A stretch of 64,000 nucleotides of DNA. Origin: Flavobacteriales bacterium UBA4466 (lineage in GTDB: Bacteria; Bacteroidota; Bacteroidia; Flavobacteriales_D; Crocinitomicaceae). The notes under the pieces are model-generated. The model was given only the letters and a program-made list of their open reading frames with translations. It made no database searches and had not been told where the DNA came from. Shown piece by piece: positions 1 through 9,179 of this stretch (positions are counted from its first letter, which is position 1; the number at the start of each line of letters is the position of its first letter). The stretch is from positions 1 to 64,000 of the forward strand of contig CAJJBE010000007.1 of NCBI GenBank assembly GCA_905182335.1, read 5' to 3'. The position numbers and the translations under genes were made by a program.

Positions 1-2
1 AG

Positions 3-76
3 TGGTCCCACATGGGCTCGAACCATGGACCCCCTGATTATGAGTCAGGTGCTCTAACCAGCTGAGCTATAGGACC
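3..76 (-). tRNA. tRNA with CAU anticodon (probably tRNA-Ile2, else elongator tRNA-Met)
   Basis: Read on the minus strand it folds as a full cloverleaf. There is a 7-bp acceptor stem starting GGTCCTA, a D arm, an anticodon loop CTCATAA with anticodon CAT, and a T arm with GGTTCGAGCC. The discriminator base is A, and CCA is not encoded. The acceptor stem with C4 and C5 opposite G69 and G68 resembles AUA-reading tRNA-Ile2, whose C34 is changed to lysidine by TilS, more than elongator tRNA-Met. The anticodon loop alone cannot separate the two. It is not the initiator, which lies at 22159. Confidence 0.9.
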
Positions 77-172
77 GGTAATTTTTTCAAATCAGGTGTG
101 CAAATATAGTATTCAAAAATTGATTATCAAACACGCATTCGAAATAAATATTAGCTGAATTGTCAGAAAATA

Positions 173-1180
173 CTAGGAAATAAACCTCCCGCGAAAAATA
201 CCCATGGTTAATATTCCAAAAATAATTGTTGCAAAAATTAAATGACTCGTCTGAACCAACCCTGGCATATCGGCATAAGCTAATAAAACGCCTGATAATA
301 GCTCTAATGCCAAAACAATTGCCGCTGCTCTAATAAATGAATATTTAGAAAGCGATTCGTTCTTCCAGGTGATAAAGACTAAAATAAGCATTACAAGCCA
401 TGAAAAACTTCGGTGAATATAAAATGGCATTCCTAGCTCATCCGTCCAGCTATCTCTCCCTAACCCCATCTTAGTTAACTCATCGATAGACTCACGTACC
501 TGTGTCCCCAAGAACATTTGATAAAAAACGATTGTAAAACTCAACCAAATTAATACAATCATCCATTTAGGGTGCTTTTGGCCGACACTATATGTTGGGC
601 TTATTTTCTTAATGAAATAAATCTGAATGGCAATAATTACTAATGCCAACAACATATGAATTGTAATTGTCCAAGGTACTAAGTTTGATGCAACGACGAT
701 TGATCCAAACCATGCTTGAAATGCCATTAATACCAAATTAAAGAATGTCAACAGGATTAAATTTCGTTTCCTATATTTCATTAACAGCCAGATAAAGGAA
801 AGTAACATTGCGTTTCCTGCAAGAAATCCGAACAATCGATTTATATATTCTATCCAGGTTTTTCGAACGTTAAAATCTTGCTCAATACGCAGCATAGGAT
901 CAGTCTTTAACTTTTCTGCCGTTTCAGTAAGCCCCAACTTAGAAAGCAACTTGGAAAAGTTTTCAATTTTTCCTGCTCTTTTTTCAGAGTACATATCCTT
1001 ATAATCTGCAGGAAGGCTAGCACCTGTTGTGGGTGGAATCCATTCACCAAAACACTTAGGCCAATCAGGGCATCCCATCCCACTACCTGTAATTCGAACA
1101 AAGCTTCCTGCAATTACAATTAAATAAATTAAGACTAGGGCTACCCAATTAAATCGAATAAATGCTTTTGAAAACTTCAT
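173..1180 (-). CDS. ctaA: Heme A synthase, COX15/CtaA family
   Basis: Integral membrane enzyme that oxidises the C8 methyl group of heme O to give heme A for cytochrome oxidase. The N-terminus carries the family hallmark RITGSGMGCPDWPKCFG, and there are about eight hydrophobic segments. Heme-ligand type histidines are visible in the contexts TIHML, YIHRSF and TSHLIF. The position that is EYxHR in many homologues reads EYINR here, which I believe is common in Bacteroidetes. I chose the ATG at 1180; a TTG two codons upstream (1186) is also in frame. About 335 residues, a normal length. It diverges from the gene at 1227 with only 46 bp between starts, so the two promoters must overlap. Confidence 0.93.
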   Translation of the reverse strand: MKFSKAFIRFNWVALVLIYLIVIAGSFVRITGSGMGCPDWPKCFGEWIPPTTGASLPADYKDMYSEKRAGKIENFSKLLSKLGLTETAEKLKTDPMLRIEQDFNVRKTWIEYINRLFGFLAGNAMLLSFIWLLMKYRKRNLILLTFFNLVLMAFQAWFGSIVVASNLVPWTITIHMLLALVIIAIQIYFIKKISPTYSVGQKHPKWMIVLIWLSFTIVFYQMFLGTQVRESIDELTKMGLGRDSWTDELGMPFYIHRSFSWLVMLILVFITWKNESLSKYSFIRAAAIVLALELLSGVLLAYADMPGLVQTSHLIFATIIFGILTMGIFRGRFIS

Positions 1181-1226
1181 ATACAAAAGTAATCATTCGT
1201 ACATTTATCCCAACAAAATATACACA

Positions 1227-2015
1227 TTGAATATTTGTATCATTGGCCTTGGTTGGCTCGGGGCTCCTTTAGCAAAGCATCTTCAACAAGAAGGACATCT
1301 TGTTGTTGGTTCAACACGAACAATAGCGAAACAAAAAGTACTTCAAAACGAAGGCATAAAAACCGTGCTTTTCGACTTAGAAACATCTAAAAACCTGCCA
1401 AATGAGCTCAATTCAAACATTGATTTAGTAATCTTCACTGTGCCACCAATCAGAAAATATTTACAAACTTATTATGGAGATAAACTGAATGGAATCGCTG
1501 CTCAATTCTCTAGTAATACAGCATTTATATTCACAAGTTCAATAAGTGTTTATTCAAAAAAAACAGGTCGCTATGATGAAACGTCTACTGACCTAAATGT
1601 ATCTTCCACTATTATACAGGCAGAAACAGCGCTAACTAAGCTGCTTGATTCAAGGTTGACAATTGTGAGGTTAGGTGGTCTCATTGGGTTGTTCCGTCAC
1701 CCAATAAAATCACTCCAGGGAAAACAAAACATTAAAAACCCTAACGGTATAATTAACTTCGTTCATCTAAACGATGCCATAAGTGCTTTTGATGCCATTA
1801 TAAAAAAAGACAGGTTTGGTCACATTTATAATGTTGTTAATCCTGATCATCCTGAACGCGAATCTTATTATCAAGAACTCGTTAAGGCTAATGACCTATT
1901 GCCTATTCAATTCGAAAAATCAGGTGAAATTATCAGAAGAGAAATTGGTGCTTCTAAAATTTGTAGAGAATTAAGTTTTAAATTCACCTCATCAATACGT
2001 AATTTTAATAGCTAA
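1227..2015 (+). CDS. NAD(P)-binding sugar epimerase/SDR-like protein (YeeZ type)
   Basis: 262-residue Rossmann-fold protein. The dinucleotide-binding glycine motif GLGWLGAPLA sits at residues 7-16, so the protein must begin near 1227. The only suitable start there is TTG; no in-frame ATG precedes the Rossmann strand. An extended-SDR style sequence follows, with TSSISVYSK around residue 103 and a later NFVHLNDA segment. This fits the YeeZ/NAD-dependent epimerase group, whose substrates are mostly unknown. The gene stands alone between divergent ctaA and the surface protein at 2089. The specific reaction cannot be assigned. Confidence 0.75.
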   Translation: MNICIIGLGWLGAPLAKHLQQEGHLVVGSTRTIAKQKVLQNEGIKTVLFDLETSKNLPNELNSNIDLVIFTVPPIRKYLQTYYGDKLNGIAAQFSSNTAFIFTSSISVYSKKTGRYDETSTDLNVSSTIIQAETALTKLLDSRLTIVRLGGLIGLFRHPIKSLQGKQNIKNPNGIINFVHLNDAISAFDAIIKKDRFGHIYNVVNPDHPERESYYQELVKANDLLPIQFEKSGEIIRREIGASKICRELSFKFTSSIRNFNS

Positions 2016-2088
2016 GAATGCATCCTTTTATCTTTTTTTTTCAGGTTTAAGACACTATTTGATATAACTTTACGTCTTTGTACTACAA

Positions 2089-4773
2089 ATGAGATTCAGT
2101 CTACTTTTAATACTGTCTTTAAATCTATTCTCGTCAAGTGCTTCGCATATTGTTGGGGGTGATATCTATTACGATTATTTAGGGAACAATAACTATAAGT
2201 TTTATATCTCTGTCTTTAGAGATTGTTTATCTTCTGGAGCAGCCTTTGATAGTCCATTGCAACTAGCTGTTTATAATGAAAATAATTCATTGGTTCAAAA
2301 TATAGCTGTTCCTTACCCTGGAAGTTCCAATGTTCCAATTGTAGTAAACAACCCCTGCGTTACACCTCCTTCAAATATCTGCACAGAGAACGCACTGTAT
2401 ACTACGATTATTAATTTACCCTCTTCTCCGAATGGATATAATATAACTTACCAGCGCTGCTGTAGGGGACCTAATATTTCAAATCTGATTAACCCGGATG
2501 ATGCCGGATTTACATTAACCTGTCATGTTCCTGGGGCTGCTAACGTCGTAAACAGCAGTCCACGCTTTACAAATTATCCACCATTAGTATTGTGCGATAA
2601 TGCCGATCTTATTTTTGATCACAGCGCAACTGACCCAGATGGAGATTTACTAACTTATTCACTAATTACACCTTTTACTGGAGCTTCTGCTGCTAATCCA
2701 GCGCCTAATCCAGCACCTCCCCCACCTTATTTCAATGTTCCCTGGGCGGTAGGGTTCACTGCTGCTAACCCATTAGGACCAGGGGCAGTAATTAACATAG
2801 ATCCTCTTACAGGTCTATTAACAGCTTCTCCTAATCTAACAGGTTTATTTGTTGTAGGGATTCAAGTAACCGAAACCAGAAACGGTGTTATTCTAAATGA
2901 AACAGTACGCGATTTCCTTTTTACCGTTTCTAGTTGCATAGTGGAGTTAGAGGCAATTCTTCCAAATCAAATAGACTTGCCTAGTTTTAATTCCTTTTGT
3001 CAAGGACTTACAGTAGATTTTATCAATAGCTCTATTGGAGGAACCAATTATGGCTGGGACTTTGGTGTTCCAGGTGTCAGTTCAGATGTGAGTAATTCAT
3101 TTGAGCCAATATTCACATACCCCGCTTCAGGTAATTATGAAGTTACACTTGTCGTGAATCCTGGATCGCCATGTACCGACACTACTTATATGGATATAAG
3201 TGTAAATAATGAATTACTAGTTTCATTTATGTCGAATGATTCTTTATGTATTTTTGATAATAGCTTTGACTTTATTGGTAATGTAAACATGTCTGGCTCA
3301 ACTCCAGTTGGAACGGTTTTTAATTGGAACTTTGGTTCTAATGCAAATCAAAGTAATGCTTCAACCCAAAATGTCAATGATATTACTTTCTCTTCAACCG
3401 GGTTTATACCCGTTACTCTAGATACAGATTTTGGCGTTTGTACCGGATCCTTTACTGATTCAGTTTACATTTTTCCAGAGCCAATAGCAGAAATAATACT
3501 CCCCCTTAACATTGCATGTGAAGGATTGTCAATTGACTTCGGAAATAATTCTCAAGAATCTATTATTTACAATTGGGACTTTGGAGTTTCTGGTACGAAT
3601 ACTGATGTGAGTAATCTCGAAGAGCCAGCGTTTACTTTTCCTATACCTGGAATTTATGATATTACTCTGATTTCAGGATCAACAGTAAATTGCAATGACA
3701 CAATTACTGAAACAATCACTTTAAATGAGGACTTGTCTGTTTCATTTATCTCCGAAGACTCATTATGCTTTTCTAATAATAGTTTCAATTTTGATGCTAC
3801 CGTTAGTGGGCCTACTAACACTATGTTTACATGGGATTTTGGGGCAAACTCAACAATTACTACATCAGCAGATGTTGATGTTTCAAATGTTTCATTTACA
3901 ACAACAGGAACAATACCAATTACCTTACTAGGAGCTCATGATAATTGTGTAGAAAGTGTAACAAATTCAATTTATATTTACCAAGACCCTACTATCGCTT
4001 TTACTATAACCCCAGGCATCCAGTGCACCCCTTTTGATGCTGTATTTATTGATCAAAGCTTTGCTGAAACAGGTATTTTTTACTCTTGGGACTTTGGCGA
4101 TGGGAATTTATCTTCGCTTCAAAACCCAACAAACACATATACACAAGCTGGTAGTTATTCTGTCACTCTTACCATTGAAACGCAAACTGGTTGTATTGCA
4201 ACATTAAATCTAATGCAACAAGACTTAGTGAATGCTAGTCCGAATCCGCAAGCAGGGTTCTCGCCAAATCCATATATTACAAATGCTTGTAATAGCATAG
4301 TCACATTTAATGATGAATCGAATGGAGCAATCTCATACCTCTATCTTTTTGATGATTTAGATAATGAGTCTACAGAACAATCTCCTACTTACACCTATAT
4401 TACAAGTGGTACACACTACCCAATGCAAATAGTAACAAATGAATTTGGCTGTATAGATTCAATACGATCTCAAATCATTATTAATCCCTACACACTATAC
4501 GCACCAAATACATTTACCCCAGACGGTAATATGTTTAATAATACATTCATGCCGATCGCATATTTAGGAGCTGAAAACTGGCATTTGATAATTATCAATC
4601 GTTGGGGAGAAACCCTATTCGAGAGCTATGATATAAACGAAGGATGGGATGGTACATCTTTAAATGGGGAAATGTCCCAAAATGGCACCTATATTTGGAA
4701 GCTTGAATATACGACCTGTGAACCTAAAAACCCAGATAAAATAATAACGGGTCATATTACACTATTGAGATAA
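2089..4773 (+). CDS. PKD-repeat surface protein with T9SS type B (gliding-motility-type) C-terminal domain
   Basis: 894-residue exported protein. It has a signal peptide (about residues 1-18), then the SHIVGGDIYYDY start seen in many Bacteroidetes gliding/T9SS type B proteins. Several PKD-like beta-sandwich repeats follow from about residue 300 to 760, with recurring WDFG motifs. The last ~90 residues match the type B sorting domain: APNTFTPDGNMFNN, then NRWGETLFES, GWDGT and NGTYIWKLEY. It should be secreted by T9SS and attached to or released from the cell surface. Length and architecture are typical. A role in adhesion or motility is likely, but the ligand is unknown. A degraded T9SS gene lies directly downstream. 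Confidence 0.88.
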   Translation: MRFSLLLILSLNLFSSSASHIVGGDIYYDYLGNNNYKFYISVFRDCLSSGAAFDSPLQLAVYNENNSLVQNIAVPYPGSSNVPIVVNNPCVTPPSNICTENALYTTIINLPSSPNGYNITYQRCCRGPNISNLINPDDAGFTLTCHVPGAANVVNSSPRFTNYPPLVLCDNADLIFDHSATDPDGDLLTYSLITPFTGASAANPAPNPAPPPPYFNVPWAVGFTAANPLGPGAVINIDPLTGLLTASPNLTGLFVVGIQVTETRNGVILNETVRDFLFTVSSCIVELEAILPNQIDLPSFNSFCQGLTVDFINSSIGGTNYGWDFGVPGVSSDVSNSFEPIFTYPASGNYEVTLVVNPGSPCTDTTYMDISVNNELLVSFMSNDSLCIFDNSFDFIGNVNMSGSTPVGTVFNWNFGSNANQSNASTQNVNDITFSSTGFIPVTLDTDFGVCTGSFTDSVYIFPEPIAEIILPLNIACEGLSIDFGNNSQESIIYNWDFGVSGTNTDVSNLEEPAFTFPIPGIYDITLISGSTVNCNDTITETITLNEDLSVSFISEDSLCFSNNSFNFDATVSGPTNTMFTWDFGANSTITTSADVDVSNVSFTTTGTIPITLLGAHDNCVESVTNSIYIYQDPTIAFTITPGIQCTPFDAVFIDQSFAETGIFYSWDFGDGNLSSLQNPTNTYTQAGSYSVTLTIETQTGCIATLNLMQQDLVNASPNPQAGFSPNPYITNACNSIVTFNDESNGAISYLYLFDDLDNESTEQSPTYTYITSGTHYPMQIVTNEFGCIDSIRSQIIINPYTLYAPNTFTPDGNMFNNTFMPIAYLGAENWHLIIINRWGETLFESYDINEGWDGTSLNGEMSQNGTYIWKLEYTTCEPKNPDKIITGHITLLR

Positions 4774-4798
4774 ACTACTATGATTATCTTACTTTTAG

Positions 4799-5203
4799 TT
4801 CTCTATTTGGGAGGCAATTGATCTAATCAATAGCTATGTTACTACAACAAACTACCAATCCATCGATAGAACATTTCAAACAGGGACAAATTATTACAGA
4901 TTAAAACAATTCGCGATATTAATGGTAATGTTCAATTGTCAGACGTCATTGCAATTGTAGGTAGTAGTGAAGTCAATGTTTCACTAACTCCAAACCCTGC
5001 TAAATCAAAGGTAATACTTAGTAAAAGTGAGATTTTCACGCAAGTAGATATAATAAAACATGCTAGGAATAATAATTGAATCACTACATTTTGATTCAAT
5101 AACAAAAACATCAATAGACATCAACTCTCTGTCAAAAGGAGTATACAACATACCTATTTATACAAAAAAGGGACATAAAATAGACCGTCTGATTGTAATT
5201 TAA
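4799..5203 (+). pseudogene. Remnant of a T9SS type A sorting-domain protein, frameshifted twice and lacking its 5' end
   Basis: Three frames must be joined to read one protein. The first frame, from 4799 to about 4912, gives WEAIDLI and then NYYRLKQF. The second, from about 4915 to 5076, gives DINGNVQLSDVIAIVG and VSLTPNPAKSKVIL and stops at TGA 5077. The third, from about 5093 to 5203, gives IDINSLSKGVYNI and ends KIDRLIVI. This is the usual order of a T9SS type A tail (NYYRLKQ-D-NG, PNP, LSKGVY). The rest of the original gene is missing and a stop at 4796 precedes the readable part. Nothing functional is expected. Confidence 0.8.
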
Positions 5204-5343
5204 AATAAAATCACCCTATATAAAAGGATTACTTTCTGCTTTCAATCTACCTATTTTATTACGACAATTAAGACTAAAAAAAGCCATCCTTGTGGAATGA
5301 CTTTTAAGTTTATTTAGCCTGAAACACCATTTGTCAGTGGCTA

Positions 5344-5496
5344 TTATTCTTCTTCTTCATATATTCTTTTAGGCTGCATTTTTTCAAAAACACCTAATGT
5401 TATCCAGTAAGGAACAATGAATCCTAATAGAAATAATAACATCCAAAATGCCATTCCACCAATTAAAAGAAAAATAACTATGCCTAATATGCTCAT
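5344..5496 (-). CDS. Small 50-residue membrane protein
   Basis: Short reading frame starting with ATG at 5496 and ending at TAA 5344-5346. It begins MSILGIVIFLLIGGMAFW, has one long hydrophobic stretch or a two-helix hairpin (about residues 3-36), and a charged tail ending RIYEEEE. The composition (hydrophobic core, aromatic belt, acidic C-terminus) is what a real small inner-membrane protein looks like. It occupies an otherwise empty gap upstream of fumC. I do not recognise a named family. It could be a small subunit or regulator of a membrane complex, but nothing nearby says which. Confidence 0.6.
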   Translation of the reverse strand: MSILGIVIFLLIGGMAFWMLLFLLGFIVPYWITLGVFEKMQPKRIYEEEE

Positions 5497-5566
5497 CTCT
5501 TATTATTTTTGTAAAGTATTACTACTGTAAAAGTAAATAATTAATTCAAATAACAAACATACAATT

Positions 5567-6967
5567 ATGGAATATCGCATAGAGAAAGACACGATTGGTG
5601 ACGTTAAAGTTCCAGCTGATAAGTATTGGGGTCCGCAAACTGAGCGCTCAAGAAACAATTTTAAAATCGGACCATCTGCATCGATGCCAATTGAAATTGT
5701 TCACGCCTTCGCTTACCTTAAAAAAGCTGCCGCATATGCGAACTGTGAACTAGGTGTTTTAGCGCAAGATAAAAGAAATCACATTTCTAAAGCTGCTGAA
5801 GAAATCATAGCAGGAAAACTTGACGATCAATTTCCATTGGTTATTTGGCAAACTGGTTCTGGTACTCAAAGTAACATGAACGTCAATGAGGTTATCGCAA
5901 ATAGAGCTCACGTTTTGGCTGGACATAAAATTGGAGAAGGTGAAAAAACGCTTTTAGCAAACGACGATGTAAATAAATCTCAATCTAGTAATGATACTTT
6001 CCCTACAGGAATGCATATCGCTTGCTACAAAATGGTTGTTGAGAAAACTATTCCTGGCATTGAGCAATTAAGAGATACATTAGAAGCGAAATCAAAAGCC
6101 TTCAAAGAAGTTATTAAAATTGGTCGTACGCACTTAATGGATGCGACACCTTTAACATTAGGACAAGAGTTCTCTGGTTATGTTTCTCAATTAAATCATG
6201 GCTTAAAAGCACTTCGCAACACATTGCCACACCTTTCAGAATTAGCTCTAGGAGGAACCGCTGTTGGTACAGGATTAAATGCTCCAAAAGGATACGACGT
6301 GCTAGTTGCAAAGAAAATTGCTGAATTCACAGGTTTACCTTTTATTACTGCTAAAAATAAATTTGAAGCCCTTGCCGCCCATGATGCAATCGTTGAAACG
6401 CACGGCGCATTAAAGCAAGTTGCGGTTTCAATCAATAAGATTGCAAATGATATTCGAATGATGGCTTCTGGCCCAAGATCAGGTATTGGTGAAATTACTA
6501 TTCCAGCGAATGAGCCAGGCTCTTCTATTATGCCAGGAAAAGTGAATCCAACACAAGCAGAAGCAATTACTATGGTTTGTGCTCAAGTAATCGGCAATGA
6601 TGTTGCTGTTACAATGGGAGGAACCCAAGGACATTATGAATTGAATGTTTTCAAGCCTATGATGGCATATAACCTTCTGCAAAGTGCTGAACTGATTGGC
6701 GATTCTTGTGTTTCATTTGATGCTAACTGTGCTCGAGGAATTGAACCAAACCAAAAAAGAATTAATGAATTATTGAACAATTCATTAATGTTGGTAACAG
6801 CTCTAAATACAAAAATAGGCTATTACAAAGCGGCAGAGATAGCAAATACTGCTCATGAAAATGGCACAACATTACGAGAAGAGGCAGTGCGCTTAGGTTA
6901 TGTACCTGCTGAAGAATATGATAATTGGGTTGATCCAAAGAAAATGATTGGCGCATTAGATGAATAA
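5567..6967 (+). CDS. fumC: Class II fumarate hydratase
   Basis: 466-residue cytosolic enzyme of the citric acid cycle that interconverts fumarate and L-malate without an Fe-S cluster. It starts [21 protein letters not shown], as the family does. It contains [13 protein letters not shown] near residue 96 and the superfamily signature [11 protein letters not shown] at about 318-328, followed by the conserved QVIGND. Length is the normal ~465. It appears to be monocistronic, with 124 bp before the next gene. Confidence 0.97.
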   Translation: MEYRIEKDTIGDVKVPADKYWGPQTERSRNNFKIGPSASMPIEIVHAFAYLKKAAAYANCELGVLAQDKRNHISKAAEEIIAGKLDDQFPLVIWQTGSGTQSNMNVNEVIANRAHVLAGHKIGEGEKTLLANDDVNKSQSSNDTFPTGMHIACYKMVVEKTIPGIEQLRDTLEAKSKAFKEVIKIGRTHLMDATPLTLGQEFSGYVSQLNHGLKALRNTLPHLSELALGGTAVGTGLNAPKGYDVLVAKKIAEFTGLPFITAKNKFEALAAHDAIVETHGALKQVAVSINKIANDIRMMASGPRSGIGEITIPANEPGSSIMPGKVNPTQAEAITMVCAQVIGNDVAVTMGGTQGHYELNVFKPMMAYNLLQSAELIGDSCVSFDANCARGIEPNQKRINELLNNSLMLVTALNTKIGYYKAAEIANTAHENGTTLREEAVRLGYVPAEEYDNWVDPKKMIGALDE

Positions 6968-7091
6968 TCTCCAAGTTTTTTTAAAAAAAACGAAATCCAT
7001 CTTAATTGTTAAATATCAATAAGGAAAGTTTGAAGAGAATTATCCTTAGAGTTAAAACACTAAATTCGTACTACCGTATGGTGTAGTTTAG

Positions 7092-7523
7092 ATGGCAAAA
7101 CGTAAAAAACATATTCTTGCTCTTGATCCTGAAGAGGCATTCGAAATGATTGGGATTTGCTCTCATCACAGCGACTACCGTCTTGTCTGGGGACTCAATA
7201 CAAAGACAGAACTCCATTTAACAAGATGTGATTTAGAATATGATATTACGAACAAAAAAGGAGAGGTAACATCAACACATTCGATGTACGAGTTTATTGA
7301 TGAAGAGAATCGCTTGGAATATTACATGATTAAAAATAAAGTGAAAGGACATTATTTAATCCCTGAGAAGCCAAGCATTGATTACTTTCTATTTCTTTGT
7401 AACAATAAAGTTATTGAAGTTGATGATCTCATCGCTGAACTCAAAACTGTAAATAGTATACTAGGGGCTTATTTGTTCTTCCCTGAAGAAATAGCTTCCT
7501 CAGAAAATTTAGTATTTAATTAG
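7092..7523 (+). CDS. IPExxxVDY family protein
   Basis: 143-residue soluble protein of unknown function, typical of Bacteroidetes. The family motif appears as IPEKPSIDY at residues 90-98 (Ile in place of Val). It ends one base before the pyruvate kinase start (TAG, A, ATG), so the two are surely co-transcribed and probably translationally coupled. The recurring neighbour suggests a role tied to pyruvate kinase, but no function is established. Confidence 0.85.
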   Translation: MAKRKKHILALDPEEAFEMIGICSHHSDYRLVWGLNTKTELHLTRCDLEYDITNKKGEVTSTHSMYEFIDEENRLEYYMIKNKVKGHYLIPEKPSIDYFLFLCNNKVIEVDDLIAELKTVNSILGAYLFFPEEIASSENLVFN

Positions 7524-7524
7524 A

Positions 7525-8943
7525 ATGAAAAAAACAAAAATAATTGCAACAATGGGCCCAGCGTCCAGTGATAAAGAAATCTTAAGACAAATGTTTTTTG
7601 AAGGTGTAAATGTATGCCGATTAAACTTTTCACACGGTAGTCATGATGATCACGCCAAAACAATTAAAACCATTCGTGAATTGAATGCTGAGACGGGATT
7701 AAACGTTGCTATATTGGCTGATTTACAAGGACCGAAAATTAGAACTGGTAAAATTAAAGACAACCGCATGGATTTGATTGAAGGATCAATCGTGAAAATT
7801 TATACTAAAGAGCAACTTGGAGAAGGTGATGCTTTTTCAATTAACTATTCTCAATTGCCTGAAGATGTAACGAAAGGTGAAAGAATCCTGCTGGATGACG
7901 GTAAAATGTCTTTAGAAATCATTGAAACTAATGGAAAAGATTTAATTACCGCTAAAGTAATTTATGGCGGATTACTTTCATCTCATAAAGGTGTTAACCT
8001 TCCGAATACAAAAATCTCAATGCCTTGCTTGACTGAAAAGGACCTTATTGATTTAGATTTTGCACTGGAGGAAAATGTGGATTGGATTGGACTTTCTTTT
8101 GTGCGTTCAGCGAGAGATATCATTGAATTGAAAAGACTTATTTCTATAAGCTCAGGTAAAGCGAAAGTTATTGCTAAAATTGAAAAACCTGAGGCAATTG
8201 AAGACATCGATGAAATTATATTAGAAAGTGACGGTTTAATGGTGGCACGTGGAGATCTTGGAGTCGAGGTTCCATATCAAAATGTACCCTTAATTCAAAA
8301 AATGTTAATTAACAAGTGTATTCTTAATGCGAAGCCAGTTATTGTTGCTACGCAGATGATGGAGAGTATGATTCTTAATTCTTCTCCAACAAGAGCTGAA
8401 GTTAATGATGTTGCCAATGCGGTTTTGGATGGTGCTGATGCAGTAATGCTATCTGGAGAGACTTCTGTTGGAAAGTATCCCGTTGAAGTAATTCGTACAA
8501 TGAACAATATTGTGCTTGAAATGGAAACATTCGACGGTATTTATAATAAAGAAGAGCCCCCTGAAAAAAATCAATCCCGATTTATAACGGATTCAATCTG
8601 TTTTAATGCGTGTAGGCTTTCAAGAAGAGTTGACGCCGAAGCTATTTTAACAATGTCATTCTCTGGGTATACAGCATATAAAATTGCCTCTCAAAGACCA
8701 AATGCGGAAATTTACGTCTTTACGAGTAATAAAAAAATTCTAACTCAATTGAGTTTAATATGGGGAGTTAAAGGATTCTATTATGATAAGACTGTAAGTA
8801 CAGATCACACAATTGCTGATATTAAATCCTTATTGAAAACTGATGGTATTTTAAACACCGGTGATATGGTTATTAATATTGCATCAATGCCTATCGAAGC
8901 TCTTGGGAACTCAAACATGTTGAAATTAAGCTATGTTGATTAG
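7525..8943 (+). CDS. pyk: Pyruvate kinase
   Basis: 472-residue glycolytic enzyme transferring phosphate from phosphoenolpyruvate to ADP. It begins KKTKIIATMGPASSD and has NFSHGSHDDH at about residues 34-43. The active-site region carries KIEKPEAI and the DGLMVARGDLGVE signature, then MMESMI and the domain boundary motif DGADAVMLSGETSVGKYP. The C-terminal allosteric domain is complete. It is the second gene of an operon with the IPExxxVDY gene, starting one base after that gene's stop. Confidence 0.97.
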   Translation: MKKTKIIATMGPASSDKEILRQMFFEGVNVCRLNFSHGSHDDHAKTIKTIRELNAETGLNVAILADLQGPKIRTGKIKDNRMDLIEGSIVKIYTKEQLGEGDAFSINYSQLPEDVTKGERILLDDGKMSLEIIETNGKDLITAKVIYGGLLSSHKGVNLPNTKISMPCLTEKDLIDLDFALEENVDWIGLSFVRSARDIIELKRLISISSGKAKVIAKIEKPEAIEDIDEIILESDGLMVARGDLGVEVPYQNVPLIQKMLINKCILNAKPVIVATQMMESMILNSSPTRAEVNDVANAVLDGADAVMLSGETSVGKYPVEVIRTMNNIVLEMETFDGIYNKEEPPEKNQSRFITDSICFNACRLSRRVDAEAILTMSFSGYTAYKIASQRPNAEIYVFTSNKKILTQLSLIWGVKGFYYDKTVSTDHTIADIKSLLKTDGILNTGDMVINIASMPIEALGNSNMLKLSYVD

Positions 8944-9126
8944 CCTAACCCCCTTCATCTGACGCTTAGAGCTGTTAAGAACTTAAGTTTAATTCTTTAA
9001 AGCTAACCTTACTTTTGTTTTTTATTTAGCTGATTGGGAATAACTAAACCAACAATTCTCATAAAAGACGCAATAGTCGTGGGGATAAATGTGGATAAAA
9101 AAAGACAATAACATTGATGTTTAGTA

Positions 9127-9157
9127 TTGATTAATAAAATAGAACAAAGTATATTTG
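9127..9157 (+). promoter_or_regulatory. Probable Bacteroidetes -33/-7 promoter for gcvP
   Basis: TTG at 9127-9129, a 20-base gap, then TATATTTG at 9150-9157. This matches the TTG-N19-21-TAnnTTTG pattern of the Bacteroidetes primary sigma factor. It lies 22 bases before the gcvP ATG. I looked for a glycine riboswitch in the 236-base upstream gap and saw none. Confidence 0.55.
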
Positions 9158-9179
9158 TACACTTATAATTTTAAGGCAA

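Noticed and set aside
8944-9126. Possible glycine riboswitch before gcvP.
   Set aside because: I found no conserved glycine-aptamer core, only AT-rich spacer followed by a -33/-7 promoter close to the start codon.
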